A stretch of 64,000 nt of DNA from CAVQBC01 sp963710665 (GTDB lineage: Bacteria; Actinomycetota; Thermoleophilia; Solirubrobacterales; Solirubrobacteraceae). Positions 8,635-16,821 of the stretch are shown here, in pieces (the stretch's first letter is position 1; the number at the start of each line of letters is the position of its first letter). A model generated the notes under the pieces. It did not search any database. It was not told the origin of the DNA and was given only the letters and a program-made list of their open reading frames with translations. Both the position numbers and the translations under genes were made by a program. The stretch lies in assembly GCA_963710665.1 (NCBI GenBank), contig CAVQBC010000003.1:186001-250000 (forward strand), read 5' to 3'.

Positions 8635-10181
8635 AGGTCCACGAGCTCCCTCCGTCCGGCGCGCAGGCGCGAGAGCTGGATGAAGTGCTCGGGGTTGAGG
8701 AAGAGCTCGTTCATCTCGCCGAGCTCGTCGACGGTCAGGCCGTCCGGCCGCCGCAGCAGGTGGTCGAGGTACTGGAAGGCGTCCTTGGCACCGTAGCCGA
8801 CGTGGTGGAACCCGAGGACACGGCGGGTCGCGCCGTCGATGACGCACTTCTGCAGCCCCGAGAGCTCCGGCTTCGCGAACGCGTAGAGCATCGTCCCCTC
8901 CGCGCACGGCAGCGGGATGTCGCCCTCCAGCCCACGCGGCGGCATCCGGATCACCGCGATGTCGTCGTAGCGCTCGCGCGCCTCCTCCTCGCTGAGCCCG
9001 ACCCACGTGACCTCGTAGGTCGAGTGCAGGAAGTCTGGGTACTGCGAGAAGTCGAACGTGTGGTCCTCGCCCATGATGTTGCGGGCGGCGGTCATGCCGC
9101 ACTTGCGCGCCTTGAACATCTCCATGGGCGCGCCGATCACGTCGCCGGCCGCGTACACGCCCTCGACGCTCGTGCGCATGCGGTCGTCCACGAGGATCTC
9201 GCCGTCGGGGCCGGTCGCGAGCCCCAGCGCGCGCGCCGCCTCCGCGCTGTTGGGCAGCTCGCCGGTGCAGTTGAGGACCATGTCGCACGCGACGGTCTCG
9301 AGGGTGCCGTCGGCGTGGTGGACGGTGACGCCCTCGACCCGGCCGGCGCCGTGGATCTCCGTCACGCTCGCGCCCTCGAGCAGCGTCATGCCGCGGGCCT
9401 GCATGCCGTCGACGACGTAGCGGCGGATGTCCTCGTCGACGTGGTGCAGGCTGCGCGTGCGCATCACCGGCGAGCGCGACACGATCGTCGTCTCGCACCC
9501 CGTCGCCTGGAAGAACGAGCCGTACTCGACCGCGGTCTTGCCGCCGCCGATCGCCACGCAGCGCGTGGGCTCGTAGTCGAGGTCCTCGACGAGCGTCGCC
9601 CAGTCGTGCACGCCGCGCAGGCCCGCGCCGGGGATCAGGAGCGGCCTCTGGAAGGCGCCGAGGGCGACCACGAGGTTGCGCGCCTCGAAGGTCCGGCCGG
9701 CGGCCTCGACCGTGTTCGCGTCGACGATGTCGGCCTCGGCGTTGAGCACGAACTCGACGTCGAGCTGCACCTGGGTCTGCCAGTTCATGAACGCGTGCGC
9801 CGAGGCGCGGCCGGCGCGGAACAGCCCGACCAGCTCGAGGATGCTCGCCCGCGACTCGTCGAAGGGCCCGAAGAACAGCTCGTCCGAGAACCAGCGCGCG
9901 CGGTCGAGCTCCGCGGCGGCCTCCGAGAACAGGTGGTGCGGCACGCACGCCTGGTGCGGGCAGCTGCCGCCGAGGAACGGCCAGCGGTCGATGATCAGGG
10001 CCCGCCCGCCCATCGCGCGCAGGTACGAGCCGCCGAAGCGGCCCGCCGCACCGCCGCCGACGAAGATGGCGTCGTAGATGCCACCGCCGTCGTCCTTGAG
10101 GTTGAGGATGGGCGTGCTGTCGGGCCGGTCGATCGCCGCCTGGATGGCGGACCGCCAGCCGACCACGTCGAGTTCCGGCAT
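8631..10181 (-). CDS. xecC: 2-ketopropyl-coenzyme M oxidoreductase/carboxylase (XecC)-type flavoenzyme
   Basis: The protein is 516 residues. FAD motif GGGAAGRFGG (42-51) and NAD(P) motif IGGGKTAVEYG place it in the disulfide oxidoreductases. The redox pair sits in GGSCPHQACVPHH (C74, C79), and the C-terminal end has ELFLNPEHF, giving F494 and H499 where ordinary members have His-Glu. That Cys block and the Phe…His replacement are the hallmarks of 2-KPCC, which cleaves the thioether of 2-ketopropyl-CoM and carboxylates the product. Similarity seems to run the whole length (YLRAMGGR, GYGAKDAFQYL, HFIQLSRLRAG). It is the first gene of the operon with E1 alpha, E1 beta and a XecA-like transferase. 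The true substrate may differ from 2-ketopropyl-CoM. Confidence 0.82.
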   Translation of the reverse strand: MPELDVVGWRSAIQAAIDRPDSTPILNLKDDGGGIYDAIFVGGGAAGRFGGSYLRAMGGRALIIDRWPFLGGSCPHQACVPHHLFSEAAAELDRARWFSDELFFGPFDESRASILELVGLFRAGRASAHAFMNWQTQVQLDVEFVLNAEADIVDANTVEAAGRTFEARNLVVALGAFQRPLLIPGAGLRGVHDWATLVEDLDYEPTRCVAIGGGKTAVEYGSFFQATGCETTIVSRSPVMRTRSLHHVDEDIRRYVVDGMQARGMTLLEGASVTEIHGAGRVEGVTVHHADGTLETVACDMVLNCTGELPNSAEAARALGLATGPDGEILVDDRMRTSVEGVYAAGDVIGAPMEMFKARKCGMTAARNIMGEDHTFDFSQYPDFLHSTYEVTWVGLSEEEARERYDDIAVIRMPPRGLEGDIPLPCAEGTMLYAFAKPELSGLQKCVIDGATRRVLGFHHVGYGAKDAFQYLDHLLRRPDGLTVDELGEMNELFLNPEHFIQLSRLRAGRRELVDL

Positions 10182-10210
10182 CGGTGCTCCCTCGGTGGCT
10201 CGGTCTGGCG

Positions 10211-10218
10211 TGAGGCTA
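10211..10218 (-). promoter_or_regulatory. Putative -10 element of the xecC-like operon
   Basis: TAGCCTCA on the minus strand lies 29 bases before the ATG at 10181, which has a GGGAG ribosome-binding site. The same TAGC(G/C)TCA block precedes the genes at 15137 and 21190, so the three transcription units of this cluster may share a promoter type. No clear -35 was seen. Confidence 0.35.
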
Positions 10219-10302
10219 TGCGCGCGCCGGTGGCGCGTTCGTCATCCCCAGCGGACAACCTTCGTGCGTCCGCTTGTCCGTGAGCGAGCACCGCGGTGCG
10301 GT

Positions 10303-10308
10303 TAGAGT
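10303..10308 (+). promoter_or_regulatory. -10 box for a leaderless regulator transcript
   Basis: TAGAGT ends 7 bases before the GTG at 10316, the spacing at which transcription would begin at the start codon. There is no ribosome-binding site, so a leaderless mRNA is likely. It decides the start chosen for the regulator. Confidence 0.4.
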
Positions 10309-10315
10309 CGTCCGC

Positions 10316-12097
10316 GTGGAGACGAGCGCGTCCGTCGAGGCCGGGCGTCTCGGCGCGTTCGACAAGGTCGCCGCCGACATCCTCAGCTCGCTCGAGCTCG
10401 ACGTGACGCTGCTGTCGGTGCTCAACGCGGTCGTCGCCACGACCCGGGCCGACATCGCCGGCATCCTGCTCGCCGACGAGTCCGGCGAGGTCCTGCGCAT
10501 GCAGGCCTGCACCGGGCACCGGACCGTGGCCACCGCGCGGCTCGAGGTGCACCGCGGCCAGGGCGTCGCCGGCAAGGTCTTCGACGAGGGCCGCCCGGTG
10601 CGCGTCGACGACTACCAGGCGGACCCGTCGATCTCGCGCGACTTCATCGACATCGCCCAGGCCGACGGCACGCGCGCGGCGGTCGGCGCGCCGATGGCGG
10701 TGCGGGGGCGCACGGTCGGAGTCGTGATGAGCTGGCGGCGCCGCCCCGGGGTCTTCACCGGGGCCGACCTGCAGTCGCTGACGACGCTCGCCAACCTCGC
10801 GGCGATCGCGGTCGAGAACGCCCGCCTCTACGAGGCGCAGCGCCAGAACGTCGAGGGCCTCCAGCAGGCCAACGAGCGGCTCGCGGCGCAGAACGAGGTG
10901 CTGCGCCGCGCCACCGAGGTCCACGACGAGCTGATGCGCCTCGTGCTCGAGGACGCCGCCCTGGCCGACCTCGTCAAGGGCGTCGCCCGCCTGCTCGACG
11001 CCGACGTCGCGATGCTCGACCCGGGCGGCCGCGTGATGGCGGCCAGCGGCGCGGCGGGGCAGGCGCTGCAGCCGCGCATCGCCGGGCGCCTCGGGGCGGG
11101 CGAGGAGGCGGCGGCCCAGGGACAGCTGCTCGTGCGCGACGTCGTCGCCGGCGGCGAGAGGCTCGGCCATCTCGGCGTGGCCCTCCGCCACCCGCCCGCC
11201 GCGCTCGACGCCGTCCTCGTCGAGCAGGCGGCGATCATGTGCGCGCTCGAGCTGACCCGGGAGCGCGCGGTGCTCGAGGCCCGCACGCGCGTCCGCGGCG
11301 ACTTCCTGTGGGACCTGCTCGACGGCAAGATCGCCGACGCGGCCGAGGCGCTCCTGTGGGCGCGGGCGCTCCACGTCGAGCTCCCCGAGCGCGTCCGCGT
11401 CGCGGTGATCCGCGCGCGGATGGTGCGCAACGGCGCCACGCCGGCGGGTCCGGTGCCCCAGCTCGACCTGCGCGAGTCGCTCGCGCAGCTCGCCGAGCGC
11501 GCCGTGGCGGGGAAGGCCCTCGCGGCGGCGCGCGGCTCGCTGATCTCGCTGCTGCTGCCCTCCGCCGACGACCCCGGCGCGGCGCGGGCCGGCGTCGAGG
11601 CGGTCGTCGACCGGCTCGCCGAGCGCTTCGCGGGCGTGGAGATCGCCGCCGGGGTGAGCGCGCCCGCGACCGTGCCCGCCGGCCTGCCGGAGGCCCACGC
11701 CCAGGCCCGGATCGCGCTCAACGCGGCGCCCGTGGACGCGGGGTCCTGCCACGTCGCGGTGCTGGACGAGCTCGGCGTGATGCGCTTCCTGCTCGCCCCC
11801 GGCGACCGCGGCGACCTGCAGTCCTTCGCGCGGCGGGTGCTGGGCCCGGTGCTCGACCACGACCGCGACCGCCCGAGCGAGCTGGCGCGCACGGTCGAGG
11901 CGTACCTGGCCAACGACTGCAACCTCCAGCGCACCGCCGCCGGGATGTTCGTGCACCCCAAGACCGTCCGCTACCGCCTCGACAAGGTGCAGGAGATGGT
12001 CGGGCTGGACTTCGCCCGCCAGCGCGACCGCTTCGAGGCGCAGCTCGCGATCAACATCGTGCGCACGCTCGAGCTGCAGGAGGCCGGCGCGCCGTGA
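10316..12097 (+). CDS. GAF-domain transcription regulator with PucR/CdaR-type C-terminal helix-turn-helix
   Basis: The protein is 593 residues. The N-terminal ~165 residues form a GAF domain (ILLADESGEVLRM…GQGVAGKVF…GAPMAVRGRTVGVV). A coiled linker of about 175-215 (ENARLYEAQRQ…LAAQNEVLRR) leads to a second sensor-like region. The C-terminus (from about 530) has LARTVEAYLANDCNLQRTA and HPKTVRYRLDKV, the HTH of the PucR/CdaR family. It is divergent from the xecC-like operon and its stop overlaps the SDR start as GTGA, so it probably controls both directions in response to a pathway compound sensed by GAF. The ligand is unknown. Confidence 0.8.
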   Translation: METSASVEAGRLGAFDKVAADILSSLELDVTLLSVLNAVVATTRADIAGILLADESGEVLRMQACTGHRTVATARLEVHRGQGVAGKVFDEGRPVRVDDYQADPSISRDFIDIAQADGTRAAVGAPMAVRGRTVGVVMSWRRRPGVFTGADLQSLTTLANLAAIAVENARLYEAQRQNVEGLQQANERLAAQNEVLRRATEVHDELMRLVLEDAALADLVKGVARLLDADVAMLDPGGRVMAASGAAGQALQPRIAGRLGAGEEAAAQGQLLVRDVVAGGERLGHLGVALRHPPAALDAVLVEQAAIMCALELTRERAVLEARTRVRGDFLWDLLDGKIADAAEALLWARALHVELPERVRVAVIRARMVRNGATPAGPVPQLDLRESLAQLAERAVAGKALAAARGSLISLLLPSADDPGAARAGVEAVVDRLAERFAGVEIAAGVSAPATVPAGLPEAHAQARIALNAAPVDAGSCHVAVLDELGVMRFLLAPGDRGDLQSFARRVLGPVLDHDRDRPSELARTVEAYLANDCNLQRTAAGMFVHPKTVRYRLDKVQEMVGLDFARQRDRFEAQLAINIVRTLELQEAGAP

Positions 12098-12819
12098 CGC
12101 CCGCCGTCGCGTTGGTGACCGGGGCGGGGTCCGGCATCGGCCGCGCGAGCGCCGAGCGCCTGGCGGCCGGGGGCGCGCGCGTCGCGGCGGTGGACCTCGA
12201 CGTCCGGCTCATGGACGGCCTCGACGCGCTCCCGCTGGCGGCCGACGTCTCCGACGAGGCCGCCGTCGCGGCCGCCGTCGCGCGCGCGGGCGACGAGCTG
12301 GGGCCGCTCGACGCCGTGGTCAACGTCGCGGGCATCACCGGCTCGCACGCGGCGGCCGAGTGCCACGTGACGCCGGGCGACGAGTGGCGCCGCGTGATCG
12401 AGGTCAACCTCACCGGCCCGTTCCTCGTCTGCCACGCCGCGCTCCCCGGGATGCTCGAGCGCGGCCGCGGCACGATCGTCAACGTCGCCTCGGTGGCGGG
12501 GCTCGTCGCCTTCCCCGGGCGCTGCGCGTACTCGGCGTCGAAGGGCGGCGTGGTGCAGCTCACGCGGTCGCTGGCCGCCGACTACGCCGCGCGCGGCATC
12601 CGCGCGAACGCGATCTGCCCGGGGATGGTCGACACCCCGATGACGCGCTGGCGGCTGGAGGACCCCGAGCTGCGCGGCGCGGTGCTCGAGCGCATCCCCG
12701 CGGGGCGGGTCGCGACCACCGAGGAGGTGGCCGAGGCGGTGGCGCTGCTGTCCGGCGACGCGATGCCCTACATGAACGGCGCGATGCTGGTCCTCGACGG
12801 CGGATGGACCGCGGTGTGA
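12094..12819 (+). CDS. Short-chain dehydrogenase/reductase
   Basis: The protein is 241 residues. It has the classical SDR signature set: TGAGSGIG near the N-terminus, NVAG, the catalytic Ser region (VASVAG), YSASK with the Tyr and Lys pair, and ICPGMVDTP. It should oxidise or reduce a hydroxy/keto group with NAD(P). It overlaps both neighbours by 4 bases (GTGA), so it is co-translated with the regulator and the Cys-rich protein. In XecA/XecC pathways an SDR (XecD or XecE) oxidises the hydroxyalkyl-CoM between the two enzymes; this SDR or the one at 15137 may do that here, which is inference. Confidence 0.85.
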   Translation: MTPAVALVTGAGSGIGRASAERLAAGGARVAAVDLDVRLMDGLDALPLAADVSDEAAVAAAVARAGDELGPLDAVVNVAGITGSHAAAECHVTPGDEWRRVIEVNLTGPFLVCHAALPGMLERGRGTIVNVASVAGLVAFPGRCAYSASKGGVVQLTRSLAADYAARGIRANAICPGMVDTPMTRWRLEDPELRGAVLERIPAGRVATTEEVAEAVALLSGDAMPYMNGAMLVLDGGWTAV

Positions 12820-13703
12820 TCCGCCCCAACTGGATCTGCCGCCCCTACCGCGGCGTGAGCGTGCAGCGCCTCGGGGTCCCGCTCACCGAGGCGGCGGTGC
12901 GCGAGCACCTCCTCGGCCGCCGCGTCTACCGCCGCACCGAGGTGCTGATCGCGGAGGGCGACGAGGGCCACGCGGTCGTCACCGTCGAGAAGGCCGAGGG
13001 CGGCGACGGGCTGTTCCGCCCGGTCACCGCCGTCCGCTGGGTCTCGGGCCCCGGGGAGACGGCGTTCGTGCGCGATCCGGAGGTCGACACCGGCAACGCC
13101 ACGCACATGGCGCGGGCGGCGGCCGCCGCCGGTGCCGGCGCGCGCGTGTACGTGGTCGAGGGTCGCAACCAGCACGTCAACCTGATCGTCGAGCCCGCGC
13201 CCGTGCGCATCCGCGTCGTCGAGGTCGTGCCCCCGTACCCGCCGAAGCTGCTCGACATGGCCCAGCGGGTGCTCGACTACGACGAGGACCTCGACCCCGT
13301 CGAGCTCGAGCTCGTGCCGATCGACCTCAACGCGCTCGCCGCCGGGACCGACGCGCGCCACTGGCTCCTGCCGTGCCGCTGCGCGGGGCTCGAGCTCGCC
13401 TCGCCGGTCGACTTCCTCGACTCCGGGCCGCCGCGGGCCGCGCCGTGGACCCTGCTCGGCTGCGAGCGCTCGCGCCAGATCCACGCCGAGCTCTACGGCT
13501 CCGAGCCGGCGGCGCGGGTGGAGATGTGCCCGCGCGTCCGCGCCGGCGAGCCGGCCGCGCCGACCCTGCTCAAGTGCTGCCTGCGCGAGCGCGGCGTCGA
13601 GTCCGACGGCGAGGCGGTGGTGGTGCCGTGGGGCGCGACGCTCGAGGAGGTCCGCGAGGCGCTGCACCGGCTCGTCCCGGCGTGGGAGCCGGTGGCGGCA
13701 TGA
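12816..13703 (+). CDS. Uncharacterised Cys-rich conserved protein
   Basis: The protein is 295 residues from a GTG that overlaps the preceding stop as GTGA. I do not recognise a characterised family. The first 180 residues are mixed alpha/beta without clear motifs (RPNWICRPYRG, VVEVVPPYPPKLLDMA). The C-terminal third has regularly placed cysteines: LPCRC, LLGCERS, EMCPRV, LLKCCLRERG, which could bind a metal or Fe-S cluster or handle thiols. No signal peptide or membrane segment. Its tight coupling to an SDR and an aspartase/fumarase-superfamily lyase, next to coenzyme-M-type enzymes, suggests a role in making or processing a thiol or sulfonate compound. Confidence 0.6.
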   Translation: MIRPNWICRPYRGVSVQRLGVPLTEAAVREHLLGRRVYRRTEVLIAEGDEGHAVVTVEKAEGGDGLFRPVTAVRWVSGPGETAFVRDPEVDTGNATHMARAAAAAGAGARVYVVEGRNQHVNLIVEPAPVRIRVVEVVPPYPPKLLDMAQRVLDYDEDLDPVELELVPIDLNALAAGTDARHWLLPCRCAGLELASPVDFLDSGPPRAAPWTLLGCERSRQIHAELYGSEPAARVEMCPRVRAGEPAAPTLLKCCLRERGVESDGEAVVVPWGATLEEVREALHRLVPAWEPVAA

Positions 13704-15064
13704 CCGGCGCGCACATCATCGACTCGGTCGTCTACGAGCACCTGTGGAGCACCCCCGCCGCCCGCGAGCGCTTCGGCGAGCGCGGGCGGCTGCAGGCGTG
13801 GCTCGAGATCATCGCGGCGCTCGCCGCCGTGCAGGCCGAGGTCGGCCTCGTGCCGGCCGCGGCCGCCGAGGAGATCGCGGCGACGGCGCGGGTGGACAGC
13901 TTCGACCTCTCGGAGATCGCGGCCGGCACGCGCGAGACCGGGCACTCGACGCTCGGCCTCATCGACGCGTGGCGGCGGCGCCTGTCGCCGGACGCGCGCG
14001 AGTGGGTCTACTGGGGCGCCACGGTCCAGGACGTCACCGACACCTGGTCGGGGATCGTCATGCGCGACGTCCTCGACGACGCCGACCGCGACCTCGAGGC
14101 GCTCGAGCGGGCGCTGGTGACGCTCGCGGCCGTGCACCGGGACACCGTGATGCTGGGCCGCACGCACGGCCAGCCCGGCCTGCCGATCACGTTCGGGTTC
14201 AAGGCGGCCGTGTGGGCGGCGGAGATGCGGCGCCATCGCGAGCGCGTGGCCCAGGCCCGGCCCCGCGTGGCGGTCGGGCAGCTCGCGGGCGCGGTCGGCA
14301 CGTGCTCGTTCTGGGGCGAGTCCGGGCTCGAGCTGCAGGCGCGGCTGTGCGCCCGGCTCGGGCTGGCGGCCCCCGAGGTCACCTGGCTCACCGCGCGCGA
14401 CCGCATCGCGGAGTTCGTCGCGCTGCTGGCGCTCGTCACCGGCACGGTGGCCAAGATCGGGCACGAGGTCTACGAGCTGCAGCGGCCGGAGATCGGGGAG
14501 CTCGCCGAGTCGACGCGCCCGGGCCTCGTGGGCTCGATCACGATGCCCCACAAGCGCAACCCCGAGCTCTCCGAGCACCTCGGCACGCTGTGGCGGGTCG
14601 TGCGCGGGGCGGCCGGGCTCGCGCTCGAGGGCGTCGGCCACGAGCACGAGCGCGACGGCACGGCGTGGAAGACCGAGTTCGCCTTCCTGCCCGAGGCGTG
14701 CGTGGTCGCCGCCGCCGCGCTGCAGCTCGGCTGCGAGCTCGTCGACGGGCTCGAGGTCGACCGCCGGCGGATGTGGGCGAACGTCGAGGCGCAGGGCGGC
14801 TACACGCAGTCCGAGCCGGTCATGCGGGCGCTCTCGGACCGGCTCGGCAAGCACCGCGCGCACGCGCTCGTCTACGCGGCGTCGATCCGCGGCCTCGCCG
14901 AGGGCCTGTCGCTCGGCGAGGCGCTCGCCGCCGATCCCGACGTCGCGCTCGTGCTGACGGAGGCCGACCTCGACCGGCTGCTCGACCCGGTCGCGGCGGC
15001 GCGGCCCGCGATCGCGCTCGTCGACCGGGTCGTGGCGGCGGCGGGCGAGCCGGTCGGCGCCTGA
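13700..15064 (+). CDS. Aspartase/fumarase-superfamily lyase (adenylosuccinate-lyase-like)
   Basis: The protein is 454 residues. The family signature is GSITMPHKRNPELSE at about 275-290, with the upstream TRETGHST and GRTHGQPGLPITFG blocks that hold the catalytic His residues. Members catalyse beta-elimination or addition (adenylosuccinate, argininosuccinate, carboxymuconate), and in bacteria a member eliminates phosphate in coenzyme M biosynthesis. It is last in the regulator–SDR–Cys-rich–lyase operon (ATGA overlap). Purine synthesis is an unlikely job in this setting. Whether it makes the thiol cofactor or acts on a pathway intermediate cannot be decided from sequence alone. Confidence 0.75.
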   Translation: MTGAHIIDSVVYEHLWSTPAARERFGERGRLQAWLEIIAALAAVQAEVGLVPAAAAEEIAATARVDSFDLSEIAAGTRETGHSTLGLIDAWRRRLSPDAREWVYWGATVQDVTDTWSGIVMRDVLDDADRDLEALERALVTLAAVHRDTVMLGRTHGQPGLPITFGFKAAVWAAEMRRHRERVAQARPRVAVGQLAGAVGTCSFWGESGLELQARLCARLGLAAPEVTWLTARDRIAEFVALLALVTGTVAKIGHEVYELQRPEIGELAESTRPGLVGSITMPHKRNPELSEHLGTLWRVVRGAAGLALEGVGHEHERDGTAWKTEFAFLPEACVVAAAALQLGCELVDGLEVDRRRMWANVEAQGGYTQSEPVMRALSDRLGKHRAHALVYAASIRGLAEGLSLGEALAADPDVALVLTEADLDRLLDPVAAARPAIALVDRVVAAAGEPVGA

Positions 15065-15124
15065 GGACAACGGATGGCGGGAGCTTTGTCCCCCGGAACC
15101 CAACACCGCCCGGAGGGGCGGAAC

Positions 15125-15132
15125 TAGCGTCA
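15125..15132 (+). promoter_or_regulatory. -10 element giving a probable leaderless transcript
   Basis: TAGCGTCA; TAGCGT ends 6 bases before the ATG at 15137 and there is no ribosome-binding site. The same 8-base block occurs at 21140-21147 and, with one change, at 10218-10211 on the minus strand. Confidence 0.4.
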
Positions 15133-15136
15133 GGCC

Positions 15137-15907
15137 ATGGGGCGGCTCGACGGAAAGGTGGCGCTGATCACCGGCGCCGGCTCCGGGATCGGCGCCGCCA
15201 CCGCGCGGCTGTTCGCGGCCGAGGGCGCCCGCGTCGGCATCGCCGACGTGCGCGCGGACGCGGCCGAGGCGGTGGCGGGCGAGATCGCGGACGCCGGCGG
15301 CGAGGCGATCGCGCTGGTCGGCGACGTCGGCTCCGACGACGGCGCCCGCGGGCTCGTCGAGGGCGTCACCGGCGCCTGGGGGCGGCTGGACGCGCTCTAC
15401 AACAACGCGGGCGTCGACGGCACCGGCGACATCCTCGACGCCGCGCCCGAGGACTGGGACCGCTGCTTCACCGTCAACGTGAAGGGGACGTGGCTGTGCT
15501 CCCGCCACGCCGCGCCCGCGATCGAGCGCTCCGGCGGCGGGGCGATCATCAACCAGGGCTCGGTGGCCGCGCTCGTGGGGATCCGGCGCTTCGCGCCCTA
15601 CTGCGCCGCCAAGGGCGCGGTCGTGTCGCTCACGCGCTCCATGGCGCTCGACCTCGCGCCGAGGCGCATCCGCGTGAACTGCATCTGCCCGGGCACCGTG
15701 CTCACCCCGCTGATGGAGAACATGATCCGCGAGCGCGGCGGCGGGGACCTCGACCGCGGCCTCGCGATGACGATCGAGAAGTACCCCCTCGGGCGGCTGG
15801 GCGACACCGGGGACGTCGCCCGCGTGGCCCTGTTCCTGGCCGGCGACGACGCGGCCTTCGTCACCGGCTCGATCTACACCGTCGACGGCGGGATGACCGC
15901 GCAATGA
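15137..15907 (+). CDS. Short-chain dehydrogenase/reductase
   Basis: The protein is 256 residues and a classical SDR: TGAGSGIGAAT, NNAG, QGSVAAL for the catalytic Ser, PYCAAK for Tyr/Lys, ICPGTVLTP and the C-terminal VDGGMTAQ. It is the first gene of a five-gene overlapping run with CoA-transferase subunits, a CoA-disulfide-reductase-like enzyme and an ADP-forming acyl-CoA synthetase. It likely oxidises a hydroxy intermediate before CoA activation. The run starts from what looks like a leaderless promoter. Confidence 0.85.
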   Translation: MGRLDGKVALITGAGSGIGAATARLFAAEGARVGIADVRADAAEAVAGEIADAGGEAIALVGDVGSDDGARGLVEGVTGAWGRLDALYNNAGVDGTGDILDAAPEDWDRCFTVNVKGTWLCSRHAAPAIERSGGGAIINQGSVAALVGIRRFAPYCAAKGAVVSLTRSMALDLAPRRIRVNCICPGTVLTPLMENMIRERGGGDLDRGLAMTIEKYPLGRLGDTGDVARVALFLAGDDAAFVTGSIYTVDGGMTAQ

Positions 15908-16821
15908 AGCCGCGGATGCGCGACGACAAGCGCTGCACGCTCGCCGAGGCGGCCGCGCTGGTGGCCGACGGCGACACGGTCGCGCTCGGCGGCGCGCTCT
16001 CGCACCGGCTGCCGATGGCGCTCGTGCGCGAGCTCGTCCGGCTCGGACGGCGCGACCTGCGGCTGGTCGGCTCGGCGCACGGGATCGACGTCGACCTGCT
16101 GGTCGGCGCCGGCGTCGCGGGCACGGTGGAGGAGAGCTACGTCGGCTACGAGCAGGACCTGGGGCTGGCGCCGGCCTACCGCCGCGCCGCCGAGGCGGGG
16201 ACGGTCGCGATCCGCGAGACCTGCTGCTACACGCTGCTGCAGCAGCTCCGCGCCGCCGAGTACGGGCTCCCGTTCATGCCGGTGCGCGGGGTCGCGGGGA
16301 CCGGGATCCGCGACCTGCACCCCGAGTACGCCGAGATCGAATGCCCGTTCACCGGGCAGCGGCTCGTCGCGGTGCCGCCGCTCGCCCCGGACGTCGCGCT
16401 GATCCACGCGCTCAGCGCCGACCGCCACGGCAACGTCCACCTCCGCCGCCCGCTGGTGCTCGACGAGCGCTTCGCCCATGCGGCCAAGCGGGTCGTGGTC
16501 ACGGTCGAGACGCTGGCCGACACCGCGGCCGTGGAGGGCGCGGGCATCGTGCTGCCCTACTTCCTCGTCGACGCGGTCGTCGAGGCGCCGTTCGGCGCCC
16601 ACCCCACGTCCTGCTACCCGCACTACGCCTACGACCGCGCGCACCTGAGGGGGTGGGTCGAGGCGGCCCGCGACGAGGACGGCGTCGCCGCCTACCTCGC
16701 CGAGTTCGTCACGGCGGGCGGCGAGGCGGCGTACCTCGACGCGGTCGGCCGGGGGCGGCTCGGCGCGCTGCGCGAGTGGGGCGCCTCCACCGACCGCTGG
16801 GCGGAGCTCGCGACGGCATGA
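15904..16821 (+). CDS. CoA-transferase family I, subunit A
   Basis: The protein is 305 residues. LAEAAALVADGDTVALGGALSHRLP is the usual opening of subunit A of glutaconate/3-oxoacid-type CoA-transferases. EYGLPFMPVRGVAGTGI, PPLAPDVALIHA and DRHGNVHLRRP are conserved in GctA/IpdA-like proteins. Starts with ATGA overlapping the SDR stop and overlaps subunit B in the same way. Such enzymes move CoA between carboxylic acids; some relatives (IpdAB) are ring-opening hydrolases instead. In this setting it could activate acetoacetate or a similar acid released by the XecC-like carboxylase. Confidence 0.8.
   Translation: MKPRMRDDKRCTLAEAAALVADGDTVALGGALSHRLPMALVRELVRLGRRDLRLVGSAHGIDVDLLVGAGVAGTVEESYVGYEQDLGLAPAYRRAAEAGTVAIRETCCYTLLQQLRAAEYGLPFMPVRGVAGTGIRDLHPEYAEIECPFTGQRLVAVPPLAPDVALIHALSADRHGNVHLRRPLVLDERFAHAAKRVVVTVETLADTAAVEGAGIVLPYFLVDAVVEAPFGAHPTSCYPHYAYDRAHLRGWVEAARDEDGVAAYLAEFVTAGGEAAYLDAVGRGRLGALREWGASTDRWAELATA

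Noticed and set aside
13700..15064. Calling the lyase a coenzyme M biosynthesis enzyme outright.
   Set aside because: No phosphosulfolactate synthase or PLP partner is in the window, and the superfamily signature alone does not separate the functions.
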